A DNA stretch of 64,000 nt from Maribacter_C sp047345145 (GTDB lineage Bacteria; Bacteroidota; Bacteroidia; Flavobacteriales; Flavobacteriaceae): positions 1,054,001 through 1,118,000 of the forward strand of contig NZ_JBLFER010000002.1 of assembly GCF_047345145.1 (NCBI RefSeq), read 5' to 3'. Positions 30,922 to 40,384 of the stretch are shown here, one piece after another. The notes under the pieces are model-generated. The model worked only from the letters and a program-made list of their open reading frames with translations, ran no database searches and was not told the DNA's origin. Numbering within the stretch: position 1 is the first letter of the stretch; every line of letters begins with the position of its first letter. The position numbers and the translations under genes were made by a program.

Positions 30922-33186
30922 CTAACGGGATATCGGTGCACTCATACAAGATTCTGGTATGCCCCATCCGTCTACCAATACTCCAATATGAGGTCTGAGT
31001 TCCGTACATAAACGTTCAACTCGTTGGCGAATAGCTTTTGACTTCGTGCCGCTAATGTAGCCTTGTTCTAGATACCATTCCGAATCCTTTCGAATTTCAG
31101 ATAGGGCATGAAGGGTTCCCAATTTTTGAAAAATGTCTTTATTTTTTCCTTCTGACATTCCATTGACAAAATCTGAGAAAGTATTATATGCCAGTTCTGC
31201 TGCATAAGCTTTACCTAATGCTATCAAATGTGTTTGTACTTTCATAAATGCTTGATAAGAAGGCATTCCTTTCTTAATGTAACTACGTATTCGTTTTGCT
31301 AGCGTATAAGTTAATCTGCGGGTGCGATAATCAAAAGCATGTTTATGAAATTGAGAGTTGTATAAATGAGCCTTATCCACTTTGTTAGAATACAGGGGAT
31401 TAATTGTGGATAGCTTATCACTTAGCTGGCTGCTCAATAGTTTTAAAACTGCCGAAAATCCTGCACTATTAAATTCTGCTTTAAAATCAGAAAGAACGCC
31501 TTTGGCAGCAAGTAATAAAAGAACCGTATTATCTCCCTCAAAGGTGGTAAAAATGTCTACATCGCCTTTTAAATCCGCAATACGGTTTTCAATTAGATAA
31601 CCTTTTCCTCCGCAAGCTTCTCGACATTCTTGAATGGTGTCATTTGCATACCAGGTTATTATAGATTTTAATCCTGCGACCTGAGTTTCGACTATTCGTT
31701 TATCGGGTTTACTCTCATCACAGTAATCTTTCATCATCTTGTCAAGTGTTACATGATATACATAGGCACTTGCCACCAAAGGAGTCAACCTCAGTTGATG
31801 TGTAGGATAATCCATCAAGAGATCTTCTTGTACTTTTATGCTGTCATTGAACTGTCGTCTTTTGAGCGCATGTTTGATAGCAACGGCTAAAGCCATTTTT
31901 GCGCCTCCCAATCCAGCTCGAGCGACGCAGATACGTCCTCCAACCAAAGTGCCCAACATGGTGAAAAATCTTTTGTTTGGATTTTTAATATCGGAGTGAT
32001 ATGAACCATCTTCTTTGATATCACCATATTTATTCAATAGATTTTCCCGGGGTACAGCCACCTGGTTAAACCAAATTTTTCCATTGTCAACTCCATTCAA
32101 TCCCAACTTATACCCATTGTCTTCAATAGTAACTCCTGGTAACAATTCATGTTTTTCGTTTCGTACGGGAACCAGAATTGCGTGTACACCCTCATTCTTT
32201 CCGTCAACGATTAACTGTGCAAATACTGATGCCATTTTAGAATGCAGGGCATTGCCTATATATTCCTTATTGTCATTTTTCCCGGGAGTATGAATGATAA
32301 TTTGGTCAGAAGCTTTGTCAAAGGTGGCTGTGGTCTTAATTCCTCTTACATTTGATCCATGACCAGTTTCTGTCATTGCGAAACAACCTAGTAACTTTGC
32401 TTCTCCCGTATCTTGGAGGTATTTGTCATGGTGTTTTTGAGTTCCGAGTTTTTGAATACTTCCACCGAAGAGACCGAATTGTACTCCGAATTTTATGGTA
32501 AGACTTCCATCCACATACATCATATTTTCGAACATGTAGGCATAACCTTCCATATCTTCGATTCCGCCATAAGCTTCCGGGTATGCAAGTGCTCCATAAC
32601 CTTTATCTGCAAGGTATTTTACTTGATTCAAAACGACTTCCCGAAATTCTTCTTTGTTTCGATGGATGTCCCACTTAAAAATTGGATTGTCTAAAGCAGC
32701 GCGAAATCCATCTATAACTTCCGCATGTCCTCCTTTTAAAATCAAATCAATTTCAGATGCGTTGTAATAGTTGGAAGTGATTTCATGCTCCACTTCCACG
32801 TCGAACAAATGATTGTAATGGTTGGGTTGAATTCCTAAATTCACCTCAATATGTTTGAGGGAATCGTTAAAAGGACATTTCTCAAAATAATTGCAAACTA
32901 CGTTTTGACTAAAAGTGCTTAAGGGATACGTATCACTCTCCACAAGCTTTACATCTGAATTGGCTACAATATGTTTCCAGTTTTTTAATTCTTCATCCGC
33001 TGGAGGGTTTTTGGTGTTTAGCCAGGAGTTCAGGGTCTTAGTCTCATCTTTGTTTAAACTAGCGTCTTGCTGAATTGCTTTTTCTACAACACTGATTTCT
33101 GAAGCTGATACCAAATCATCTGACCAAATCACATAGAAAAAAGGGATGTACTGCAAAATTCCTGGGGAATATGTTTTCTTTTCCAT
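30922..33186 (-). CDS. Acyl-CoA dehydrogenase/oxidase family protein
   Basis: The 754-residue flavoenzyme of the acyl-CoA dehydrogenase superfamily is longer than standard dehydrogenases (about 380-600) and closer in layout to acyl-CoA oxidases. The first ~150 residues are a helical extension; the core then shows LLGCFAMTETGHGSNVRGIKTTATFD (FAD-binding strand region), CREACGGKGYLIENRIADLKGDVDIFTTFEGDNTVLLLLAAKGVL, with the Glu of TFEGDN as the likely catalytic base, and a C-terminal helical domain as in peroxisomal oxidases. It catalyses alpha,beta-dehydrogenation of acyl-CoA in beta-oxidation; whether the electron acceptor is ETF or oxygen cannot be told from the sequence. Confidence 0.88.
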   Translation of the reverse strand: MEKKTYSPGILQYIPFFYVIWSDDLVSASEISVVEKAIQQDASLNKDETKTLNSWLNTKNPPADEELKNWKHIVANSDVKLVESDTYPLSTFSQNVVCNYFEKCPFNDSLKHIEVNLGIQPNHYNHLFDVEVEHEITSNYYNASEIDLILKGGHAEVIDGFRAALDNPIFKWDIHRNKEEFREVVLNQVKYLADKGYGALAYPEAYGGIEDMEGYAYMFENMMYVDGSLTIKFGVQFGLFGGSIQKLGTQKHHDKYLQDTGEAKLLGCFAMTETGHGSNVRGIKTTATFDKASDQIIIHTPGKNDNKEYIGNALHSKMASVFAQLIVDGKNEGVHAILVPVRNEKHELLPGVTIEDNGYKLGLNGVDNGKIWFNQVAVPRENLLNKYGDIKEDGSYHSDIKNPNKRFFTMLGTLVGGRICVARAGLGGAKMALAVAIKHALKRRQFNDSIKVQEDLLMDYPTHQLRLTPLVASAYVYHVTLDKMMKDYCDESKPDKRIVETQVAGLKSIITWYANDTIQECREACGGKGYLIENRIADLKGDVDIFTTFEGDNTVLLLLAAKGVLSDFKAEFNSAGFSAVLKLLSSQLSDKLSTINPLYSNKVDKAHLYNSQFHKHAFDYRTRRLTYTLAKRIRSYIKKGMPSYQAFMKVQTHLIALGKAYAAELAYNTFSDFVNGMSEGKNKDIFQKLGTLHALSEIRKDSEWYLEQGYISGTKSKAIRQRVERLCTELRPHIGVLVDGWGIPESCMSAPISR

Positions 33187-33268
33187 GCTTTGAAATTACG
33201 AATTTATTTACTTTAAAATAGTCTGAATCTAGGTTCTTTAACTCAAGCAATCTTCTGTCTTTTTCCCC

Positions 33269-33276
33269 TATCTTTG
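33269..33276 (+). promoter_or_regulatory. Bacteroidota -7 element (TATCTTTG) directly before ruvB
   Basis: An exact TAnnTTTG match ends 7 bp before the ruvB ATG. Transcription would start within about 4 nt of the start codon. The -33 region is only partly matching (TTCTG). Confidence 0.55.
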
Positions 33277-33283
33277 TGTAACA

Positions 33284-34306
33284 ATGAATGAGTATTTAGA
33301 CCCTTCTACCGACGGATTTTCCAATGAAGAACTCGATATCGAGAGAGCTTTGCGGCCGGTTAGTTTTGATGACTTTACGGGCCAAGAACAAGTATTGGAG
33401 AACTTAAAGGTATTTGTCGAAGCGGCTAATCAAAGAGGAGAGGCTTTAGATCATACATTGTTTCATGGTCCTCCGGGATTAGGGAAAACAACCCTCGCTC
33501 ATATACTGGCCAATGAATTAGGTGTAGGTATCAAAATTACTTCGGGACCGGTATTGGATAAGCCAGGGGATTTAGCAGGACTACTTACAAATCTAGATGA
33601 ACGTGATGTACTTTTTATTGATGAGATTCATCGGCTGAGTCCTATCGTTGAGGAATATTTATATTCCGCAATGGAGGACTATCGGATTGATATTATGATT
33701 GAGACGGGTCCGAATGCGCGATCAGTGCAGATTAATTTGAGTCCATTTACCCTAATTGGTGCAACAACCCGTTCAGGATTATTGACGGCTCCCATGAGAG
33801 CAAGATTTGGAATACAAAGTAGACTTCAGTATTACGATACAGAATTGCTTTCTACGATTGTGCAGCGTAGTGCAGAAATATTAAAAGTAGATATTACTAA
33901 TGACGCTTCTATTGAAATAGCTGGTAGAAGCCGAGGTACACCAAGAATTTGTAATGCCCTTTTGCGACGTGTTCGTGATTTTGCTCAAATCAAAGGGAAT
34001 GGAAGCATTGATATGGAAATTTCCAAATTCAGTTTGAAAGCTTTGAATGTGGATGCCCATGGCTTGGATGAAATGGATAATAGGATTCTTACTACCATTA
34101 TTGATAAATTCAAAGGCGGCCCCGTTGGCATCACAACGATAGCGACAGCTGTAAGCGAAAGCGCCGAAACTATTGAAGAAGTTTACGAGCCATTTTTAAT
34201 ACAACAAGGCTTTTTAATGCGCACTCCAAGGGGTAGAGAAGTAACTGAGCAGGCCTATAAACATTTAGGAAAAATTAAAGGAGGAACACAACCCGGATTG
34301 TTCTAA
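33284..34306 (+). CDS. ruvB: Holliday junction branch migration helicase RuvB
   Basis: The 340-residue AAA+ motor drives branch migration with RuvA (encoded separately at 47.1 kb) during recombination repair. It shows Walker A GPPGLGKTTLAH, Walker B LFIDEIHRL, sensor region GATTRSGLLTAPMRARFG, the arginine-containing RSRGTPRICNALLRRVRDFA and the C-terminal winged-helix ending RTPRGREVTEQAYKHLG. The start MNEYLDPS agrees with the usual N-terminus of Flavobacteriia RuvB. The -7 promoter box sits so close that the mRNA is probably leaderless. The stop codon TAA shares its last A with the ATG of the P450 gene. Confidence 0.98.
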   Translation: MNEYLDPSTDGFSNEELDIERALRPVSFDDFTGQEQVLENLKVFVEAANQRGEALDHTLFHGPPGLGKTTLAHILANELGVGIKITSGPVLDKPGDLAGLLTNLDERDVLFIDEIHRLSPIVEEYLYSAMEDYRIDIMIETGPNARSVQINLSPFTLIGATTRSGLLTAPMRARFGIQSRLQYYDTELLSTIVQRSAEILKVDITNDASIEIAGRSRGTPRICNALLRRVRDFAQIKGNGSIDMEISKFSLKALNVDAHGLDEMDNRILTTIIDKFKGGPVGITTIATAVSESAETIEEVYEPFLIQQGFLMRTPRGREVTEQAYKHLGKIKGGTQPGLF

Positions 34307-35631
34307 TGAAAGACATCCCCACTGTTTCGGCATATAGAGTTTTTAAGAACCGAAAAAGTATTCTGAAAAACCCCCTTCCTTTTCATCATGAAAATTTTGA
34401 GAAGCTGGGTGATATTTTTAATGTTAATATAGGTCCAAGTGGACGCATCCTTTTTACTAGGAGTCCGGAGTTCATCAAACAAATCCTTCAGAAAAATCAT
34501 AAAAAGTATCACAAGTCCACTTTGCAAACAGAAGATTTGGCCAAGTATATCGGTAAAGGACTACTTACTTCGAATGGAGAACACTGGCGTACCCATCGCC
34601 GAATGGTGCAACCAGCATTTCATAAGAAAAAACTAGAAGGTTTAATCAGTATTATGGATACTGCTATTTGTAAAGAATTGGAGCGAATCCATGACGGAGA
34701 AGTACAAGATATTTATCCCTTAATGGGCGATTTGGCCTTTCAGGTAGTGGCGCAATCACTTTTCAGCAGAAACGATATTCAGAATGAAATGGCTGAATTG
34801 AAAAGCATTACAGAAACCAATCAGGTGATGCTCATTAAAGAAATGAGACAGCCCTACATGAATTGGTGGTTTAAATTAAGTGGAGCTATCAATCGCCATT
34901 TGGAATACTCTAAAGAAGCCCGAGATATTTTGAATACCATTATTCAAGAGCGTATTGATAATAAGGTTGAAAAGGATGATTTACTAGACATGCTTTTAAA
35001 GGCACGCTACGAAGATGGTGAACCCATGTCGAGAAATCAGTTGATTGATGAAGTTCTTATTTTGTTTACTGCTGGCCATGAAACTACTGCAAACGCTTTG
35101 AGTTTTACACTTTTCCTGTTAGCACAGAATAAGGAGGTTCAGGCTAAATCTTTTGAAACTGTTTCTAAAGTAGATTTGGACAATGAAAATCATCTCGAAA
35201 ATATCGTATCACTTCAATACATCAAACAGTGTGTTGAAGAAGGCATGCGCTTATACCCACCAGCTTATTATATTGACCGTATGTCAATTGAAGAAGATGA
35301 ATTAGGGGAACATACTATTCCGAAGAATGTAATGATTCTTCTTGCGGTTTACGAACTACATCGAGACCCAGACTTTTGGGAGAAACCTGAGGAATTTCAA
35401 CCCGAACGTTTTAATCCAGAAAACAAGAAGGATTTTTCAAAATATTACTATCCCTTTGGAGCCGGACCAAGAATGTGTGTAGGGAATAATTTTGCGATGT
35501 ACGAGATGATTTTGGTAGTGGCAAGAATCCTAAAAAGGTATCAGATAGAATTGCACACAAAAGAAGTGGAGCTAGACCCATTGATTTCTCTCCGCCCCAA
35601 AGAGGTCTTTTTGAAGTTTATTCCAAGGTAA
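34306..35631 (+). CDS. Cytochrome P450
   Basis: The 441-residue soluble heme-thiolate monooxygenase has no membrane anchor. It shows the I-helix FTAGHETTANAL (oxygen activation), the K-helix ExxR as EEGMRLYPP, the PERF-type motif EFQPERFNPENK and the heme-binding loop FGAGPRMCVGNNFAMYEM with the cysteine ligand. The overall type is close to fatty-acid-hydroxylase-like bacterial P450s (CYP4/CYP102-like), but the substrate is not predictable. No ferredoxin or reductase gene is adjacent, so its redox partner is encoded elsewhere. It overlaps ruvB by one base (TAATG), which suggests translational coupling with a functionally unrelated gene. Confidence 0.95.
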   Translation: MKDIPTVSAYRVFKNRKSILKNPLPFHHENFEKLGDIFNVNIGPSGRILFTRSPEFIKQILQKNHKKYHKSTLQTEDLAKYIGKGLLTSNGEHWRTHRRMVQPAFHKKKLEGLISIMDTAICKELERIHDGEVQDIYPLMGDLAFQVVAQSLFSRNDIQNEMAELKSITETNQVMLIKEMRQPYMNWWFKLSGAINRHLEYSKEARDILNTIIQERIDNKVEKDDLLDMLLKARYEDGEPMSRNQLIDEVLILFTAGHETTANALSFTLFLLAQNKEVQAKSFETVSKVDLDNENHLENIVSLQYIKQCVEEGMRLYPPAYYIDRMSIEEDELGEHTIPKNVMILLAVYELHRDPDFWEKPEEFQPERFNPENKKDFSKYYYPFGAGPRMCVGNNFAMYEMILVVARILKRYQIELHTKEVELDPLISLRPKEVFLKFIPR

Positions 35632-35684
35632 AAAGACGAAGCAATAAATAATCACTCCGCCTTTCACATAATTAACCACTAAAT

Positions 35685-36863
35685 CTATTTTAAAATCGCG
35701 TTCTCATCTGAGAATTTCTTGTAACTGAAATATATCGCTGCAATGGCAAAGGCAATCAATGAAATAAGCATTGCGGCGTACATGCCCATATTGATGGTGC
35801 CCGCCATAATCTCTTTTACGCCTAAACCAATGTTCAATACGGGTATGAAAACTGTTTTCCAAGTAAAATCAATTCCGGGCATCAAGGCCATAACTAAAGG
35901 AATAAGAATTACAATCATTATCGGCGAAGCTTTACTTTGTGCTTCTTTAAATGATGTAGCACCTGCAACAAGTGCAATTATTAATCCTGATAAGAATAAA
36001 GAGAAAGGAATCAATAATAATAACATCATAGTTATCGATTGAAAGCTTAACATTTCACCAAGCGCCAATTTAAATTCGTCTGGAATATTATCAATAAACT
36101 TCAAACCAAGAACGAGCCCCACCAAATTTAAAAGTGCAGGAATAAAACCAAGCAGCGAAGCTACAACCGCTTTTCCAAAGAGAACTTTAAACTTTGAAAC
36201 TGGAAGCGAAAGCGTAGTTTCAATCGTTTTACGTTCCTTTTCACCAGTCACCAAATCAATTGCGGCTAGCAAACATCCTCCCCACATGGTTAAGATGAAA
36301 ATATAAGGAACAAACCCACCTATGCTTTTTCCAATGAGTTCTTTCTGTTCACCAACTTCAACATAATTCTTATGGAAAGGAATAAGTTCTTCCTTTGAAA
36401 TTTGCAGTTGCCCCAAGCGTCTTTCTTCAAGAGAACCGCTATAGGCATCTAGTATTTTTGTAAACCGGCGATTTACACTTTCTTTTGAACCATTGCGGTA
36501 AACTTCTATCGAACTACTTTCTAGACTATCTACTTGGCTAATAAATGTTTTTGGGAAAACTACTGCTGTTTGAATCGTTTCATCATCAATTAGGGTCTTA
36601 AAATCGATTGATTCATCGTAGGTAGTAATTTTATTTAACGTATCACCTTTAAGGAGCTGTACAAATTCTTGAGGCGCGTTTACCAAGCCAATTTTCAGGT
36701 CTTTTTCACGATTACTTTGTTCAATCATATCCATCACTTTAATACCTCCAAACATTAAAATGGGAAGCAATAAAGTGGGTAGAACAATCGAATTGATAAT
36801 GGTTTTTTTATCTCTTAGAAGCTCAGTAAGTTCTTTCTTTATGATTATTAATAATTCGTTCAT
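35685..36863 (-). CDS. ABC transporter permease, NatB-like
   Basis: The 392-residue ABC-2 type permease has one N-terminal helix (TIINSIVLPTLLLPILMFGG, about 21-40), a periplasmic domain to about residue 175, then five or six helices in the second half, including FVPYIFILTMWGGCLLAAIDL followed by VTGEKERKTIETTLSLPVS, the latter being the conserved coupling segment of the NatB family. Its ATPase partner is the next gene upstream, separated by one base. NatAB in Bacillus exports sodium; here the substrate is unassigned, and general exporters of this type also handle drugs or peptides. The gene converges with the P450 gene. Confidence 0.88.
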   Translation of the reverse strand: MNELLIIIKKELTELLRDKKTIINSIVLPTLLLPILMFGGIKVMDMIEQSNREKDLKIGLVNAPQEFVQLLKGDTLNKITTYDESIDFKTLIDDETIQTAVVFPKTFISQVDSLESSSIEVYRNGSKESVNRRFTKILDAYSGSLEERRLGQLQISKEELIPFHKNYVEVGEQKELIGKSIGGFVPYIFILTMWGGCLLAAIDLVTGEKERKTIETTLSLPVSKFKVLFGKAVVASLLGFIPALLNLVGLVLGLKFIDNIPDEFKLALGEMLSFQSITMMLLLLIPFSLFLSGLIIALVAGATSFKEAQSKASPIMIVILIPLVMALMPGIDFTWKTVFIPVLNIGLGVKEIMAGTINMGMYAAMLISLIAFAIAAIYFSYKKFSDENAILK

Positions 36864-36864
36864 C

Positions 36865-37620
36865 TTAGGCTTCTTTTACACGGTTAATGAATTCTTGAGT
36901 AAGGTTGTCGGCTTTCATATCTCTTTTAAAATTGTCAAAAGAATCATTGTAAATAATTGAGCCTTTACTGATAATAGCAAGATCATCGCATAGAAGATCA
37001 ACTTCACTCATAATATGAGAAGAGAAAATCACGGTTTTGTTATCAGCTTTTGACTCTCTAATTAAATCAATAATACTGTCTGCTGTAATGACATCAAGTC
37101 CTGAAGTAGGTTCGTCAAATATCAAAACTTCTGGGTCATGAATTAAGGTTCGTGCTATGGAAACCTTCTGTTTCATACCCGTACTCATTTGTCCCATTCG
37201 TTTTTTTCGAAATTCATCAATACCCAGTTTTTCAAAAAGGTATTCCTTACGTTCTTTAAGTTCAGCTTCAGGGAGTTTGTATAATTTTCCAAAGAAATCA
37301 ATCGTTTCATCTGGATTGAGCCTTTCATAGAGTCCTGTTGAGCCTGTTAGAAAGCCAATTCGTTTTTTGACTTCATCATTACCTTGAGAGATGTCTACTC
37401 CGTCTACTATCGCCGACCCGGAGGTTGGGTTGATAATTCCTGCAATCATCCTTAAGGTAGTAGTTTTTCCAGCTCCATTTGGTCCAAGTAAGGAAAAAAT
37501 TCTGCCAGGTTTGCATTCGAAGGAAACTTTATTAACCGCATTTACGGTTACGGTTTCTTTTTTAAACCCTTTTCCAGTTTTGGAGGTGAAGGATTTTGTT
37601 AGGTTGTCTATTTGTATCAT
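36865..37620 (-). CDS. ABC transporter ATP-binding protein, NatA-like
   Basis: The 251-residue ATPase shows Walker A LLGPNGAGKTTTLRMIAG, signature MSTGMKQKVSIARTL, Walker B VLIFDEPTSGLD and the switch histidine in IFSSHIMSEVD. The signature reads STGMKQK rather than LSGGQ, as is usual for the NatA and gliding GldA-like ABC-2 ATPases. The N-terminal region holds a lysine-rich insert (SKTGKGFKKETVTVNAVN) between the first strands, as in sodium-exporter ATPases. It precedes the permease on the same strand with one base between stop and start, so the two form one two-gene transporter operon. Confidence 0.92.
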   Translation of the reverse strand: MIQIDNLTKSFTSKTGKGFKKETVTVNAVNKVSFECKPGRIFSLLGPNGAGKTTTLRMIAGIINPTSGSAIVDGVDISQGNDEVKKRIGFLTGSTGLYERLNPDETIDFFGKLYKLPEAELKERKEYLFEKLGIDEFRKKRMGQMSTGMKQKVSIARTLIHDPEVLIFDEPTSGLDVITADSIIDLIRESKADNKTVIFSSHIMSEVDLLCDDLAIISKGSIIYNDSFDNFKRDMKADNLTQEFINRVKEA

Positions 37621-37795
37621 TTAGGTTGTTTATTTGAATACTCTTTGTTAGTTACAAAATTTTGAAAATGTTACAGTTAATGGTTGAAAATAATTTTATC
37701 AAGTTGTGATATTTAATCTGATTTACGCTATTTGAATGACTTAGCAGAAGTTTTCTTCGATAGTTGTAATTTAGCAGAAACAGTACAAGAAATCG

Positions 37796-38716
37796 TTGAA
37801 TTCAAAAGAGCAATATACTCAACAAATCAAAGCCGAAGCCAAGCGCCTCGGTTTTTTATCATGTGGAATTTCAAAAGCTGATTTCTTAGAAGAGGAAGCA
37901 CCTCGTTTGGAAAAATGGTTGACGAATAATATGCATGGCGAAATGAGCTATATGGAAAATCATTTTGACAAACGTTTAGATCCGCGATTGTTGGTTGATG
38001 GAGCTAAATCAGTTATTTCTCTATTATTAAATTATTATCCTGAAGAGATACAACAAGAAGATTCGTATAAGATTTCCAAATACGCTTACGGCAATGATTA
38101 CCATCATGTTATTAAATCCAAATTAAGACAACTTCAAGAATTTATTTCACAAGAAATTGGAGAAGTAAGTGGTAGAGCATTTGTAGATTCTGCGCCCGTT
38201 TTAGATAAAGCTTGGGCTGCCAAAAGTGGTTTGGGTTGGATTGGTAAGCACAGTAACTTATTGACTCAACAAGTGGGTTCATTTTACTTTATAGCTGAGC
38301 TCATTGTTGATTTAGACTTGGAATATGATACTCCGGTAACCGACCATTGCGGTACTTGTACGGCCTGTATTGATGCTTGCCCAACAGAAGCAATTACAGA
38401 ACCTTATGTGGTTGACGGAAGCAAATGTATTTCCTATTTCACTATTGAGTTGAAGAACGAAATTCCGAATGAATTTGAAGGCAAATTTGACGATTGGGCC
38501 TTCGGTTGTGATATATGTCAAGATGTTTGTCCATGGAATAAATTCTCTAAACCACATCGGGAGCCTTTGTTTAATCCGCATCCCGAATTACTTTCTATGA
38601 GTAAAAAAGACTGGGAGGAGATTACGGAAGATGTTTTCAGGAAAGTATTTCAAAAATCAGCGGTGAAAAGAACGAAGTTTTCAGGTTTACAGCGAAATAT
38701 TAAGTTTCTTAAATAG
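37796..38716 (+). CDS. queG: Epoxyqueuosine reductase QueG
   Basis: The 306-residue enzyme performs the last step of queuosine synthesis on tRNA, reducing epoxyqueuosine to queuosine with cobalamin and two [4Fe-4S] clusters. The N-terminal domain includes GFLSCGISKADFLEEEAPRLEKWL and HGEMSYMENHFDKRLDP, both family marks, and the active-site region RAFVDSAPVLDKAWAAKSGLGWIGKH. The cluster motifs are CGTCTACIDACPTEAI and CDICQDVCPWN. The reading frame starts with TTG at 37796, with no good ATG nearby at the N-terminus (the next Met is well inside the conserved region), so a TTG start is most likely. No C-terminal HEAT extension is present. Confidence 0.96.
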   Translation: MNSKEQYTQQIKAEAKRLGFLSCGISKADFLEEEAPRLEKWLTNNMHGEMSYMENHFDKRLDPRLLVDGAKSVISLLLNYYPEEIQQEDSYKISKYAYGNDYHHVIKSKLRQLQEFISQEIGEVSGRAFVDSAPVLDKAWAAKSGLGWIGKHSNLLTQQVGSFYFIAELIVDLDLEYDTPVTDHCGTCTACIDACPTEAITEPYVVDGSKCISYFTIELKNEIPNEFEGKFDDWAFGCDICQDVCPWNKFSKPHREPLFNPHPELLSMSKKDWEEITEDVFRKVFQKSAVKRTKFSGLQRNIKFLK

Positions 38717-38803
38717 TACTACAAGGTTATAGTTGGCATTCTTTAAAAAAACAAGAAAATAAATCGTTATTTTTTTTTAATATAGCCTGCGGTAAAAGAA
38801 GCT

Positions 38804-40264
38804 ATGAGGAATAAAATACAATTGATTACCTACGTTGATCGTGTGGGTTGTAATAATTTGAAGGACTTGAAATCTTTGATGATTGATGAGTTTAAAGGCC
38901 TTTTTGGAGGTATTCATATTCTTCCTTTTTTTTACCCAATAGATGGTGCTGATGCAGGATTTGACCCTATTGATCATACTAAAATTGATGAACGTTTAGG
39001 CGATTGGAATGATCTAAAATCCCTTAGTGCCGAAGTACCAGTAATGGCTGATTTGATTGTGAATCATGTATCGGCGAAATCCAATGCTTTTCAAGATTAT
39101 TTGGAAAAGGGAGATGATTCGGAATACTCCAATTTGTTTCTTACCAAAGACAAAGTTTTTCCTAATGGATTGAGTGACGCTGAAATCAAAATGATTTATC
39201 GCCCAAGACCTGGGTCACCATTTACGGAGTTTGATATGTCAAATGGCCTAACGAAAGCGATTTGGACGACTTTTACCCAAAATCAAATTGATATTGATGT
39301 GGAAGGTCAAATGGGCATCGCTTATTTGGAAGGAATATTAGATACCTTTCAAAAGGCTGGTATTACTATGATCCGCTTAGACGCAGCCGGTTATGCTATA
39401 AAAAGAAAGGGCACATCTTGTTTTATGATCGACGAAACTTTTGACTTTATTGCAGAGCTCACAAAAAAAGCAAAGAACAAAGGAATTAAAGTGCTGGTCG
39501 AAATACACTCGTTTTATAAAACACAGATTGAGATTGCCAAGCGCGTCGATTATGTTTATGATTTTGCTTTACCCGTTCTGGTTTTAGATTGTTTGTACAA
39601 TCGAGATGCATCGAATTTGAAAAAATGGTTGAAAATTGCCCCAAGAAATGTAATTACGGTACTTGATACTCATGATGGTATAGGTATCGTCGACGTAGCT
39701 TCCGAAAACAATGAGCCAGGGTTAATTCCAGATCAGAGGTTAAATAATATAGTTGAAAAAATACATCAAAAGAGTAGAGGGACAAGTAAAATGGCAACAG
39801 GTGCTGCGGCTTCTAATTTAGATTTGTATCAAGTTAATTGTACTTATTTTGAAGCTTTAGGAAAGAATGAAAATGATTATCTAATTTCTAGAGCAATTCA
39901 GTTCTTCGTTCCTGGGGTTCCACAAGTATATTATGTAGGTTTATTGGCTGGCGAAAATGATATGGAACTATTGGGTAGAACAAATGTTGGTAGGGATATT
40001 AATAGGCACAACTACTCTCGAAAAGAAATTGAAGAAACTATACATACGCCATTTTTTTCAAGATTAAAAAACTTGATGCTTTTCAGAAATACCCACCCTT
40101 CTTTTGATGGTAGTTTTAACCTCATTGATGATGAAGACCATAGATTAAACATCAGATGGGTTCATAATGAGCATTGGACACAGCTTAGTGTCAATTTAGA
40201 AACAAGTGATTTGAAAATTAGTTATTCTGGAGATAATAATATCTCGCGGATGCTTGAATTATAG
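38804..40264 (+). CDS. GH13 subfamily 18 glucoside phosphorylase (sucrose phosphorylase type)
   Basis: The 486-residue enzyme closely matches bifidobacterial sucrose phosphorylase from the first residues (NKIQLITYVDR, then GIHILPFFYPIDGADAGFDPIDH). Catalytic residues are all present: nucleophile Asp193 in IRLDAAGYA, acid/base Glu233 in LVEIHSFY, and transition-state Asp288 in VLDTHDGIG. Family members cleave an alpha-glucoside with phosphate, releasing glucose 1-phosphate. The acceptor loop after DTHDGIG is short and different (VASENNEPGLIPD), so the substrate may be sucrose, sucrose 6-phosphate, glucosylglycerol or glucosylglycerate. It is cytoplasmic, without signal peptide. It starts a locus with two sugar carriers and a trehalase. 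Confidence 0.92.
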   Translation: MRNKIQLITYVDRVGCNNLKDLKSLMIDEFKGLFGGIHILPFFYPIDGADAGFDPIDHTKIDERLGDWNDLKSLSAEVPVMADLIVNHVSAKSNAFQDYLEKGDDSEYSNLFLTKDKVFPNGLSDAEIKMIYRPRPGSPFTEFDMSNGLTKAIWTTFTQNQIDIDVEGQMGIAYLEGILDTFQKAGITMIRLDAAGYAIKRKGTSCFMIDETFDFIAELTKKAKNKGIKVLVEIHSFYKTQIEIAKRVDYVYDFALPVLVLDCLYNRDASNLKKWLKIAPRNVITVLDTHDGIGIVDVASENNEPGLIPDQRLNNIVEKIHQKSRGTSKMATGAAASNLDLYQVNCTYFEALGKNENDYLISRAIQFFVPGVPQVYYVGLLAGENDMELLGRTNVGRDINRHNYSRKEIEETIHTPFFSRLKNLMLFRNTHPSFDGSFNLIDDEDHRLNIRWVHNEHWTQLSVNLETSDLKISYSGDNNISRMLEL

Positions 40265-40311
40265 AAGGAAGTCAACTACATCGTTTTCGTATTTCCTTCC
40301 TTGTTTTTTAG
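40264..40311 (+). terminator. Possible weak terminator after the phosphorylase gene
   Basis: GAAGGAA (40264-40270) and TTCCTTC (40293-40299) can pair around a 22-nt loop, followed by CTTGTTTTTT. The large loop makes this uncertain; it might only lower read-through into the carrier genes. Confidence 0.35.
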
Positions 40312-40384
40312 GGCTAACTTTTCATAAATCCAACAATTTTAGTGCTATATTGTTAGGCGGAATCATCACCAAACTTCTTTTGAA

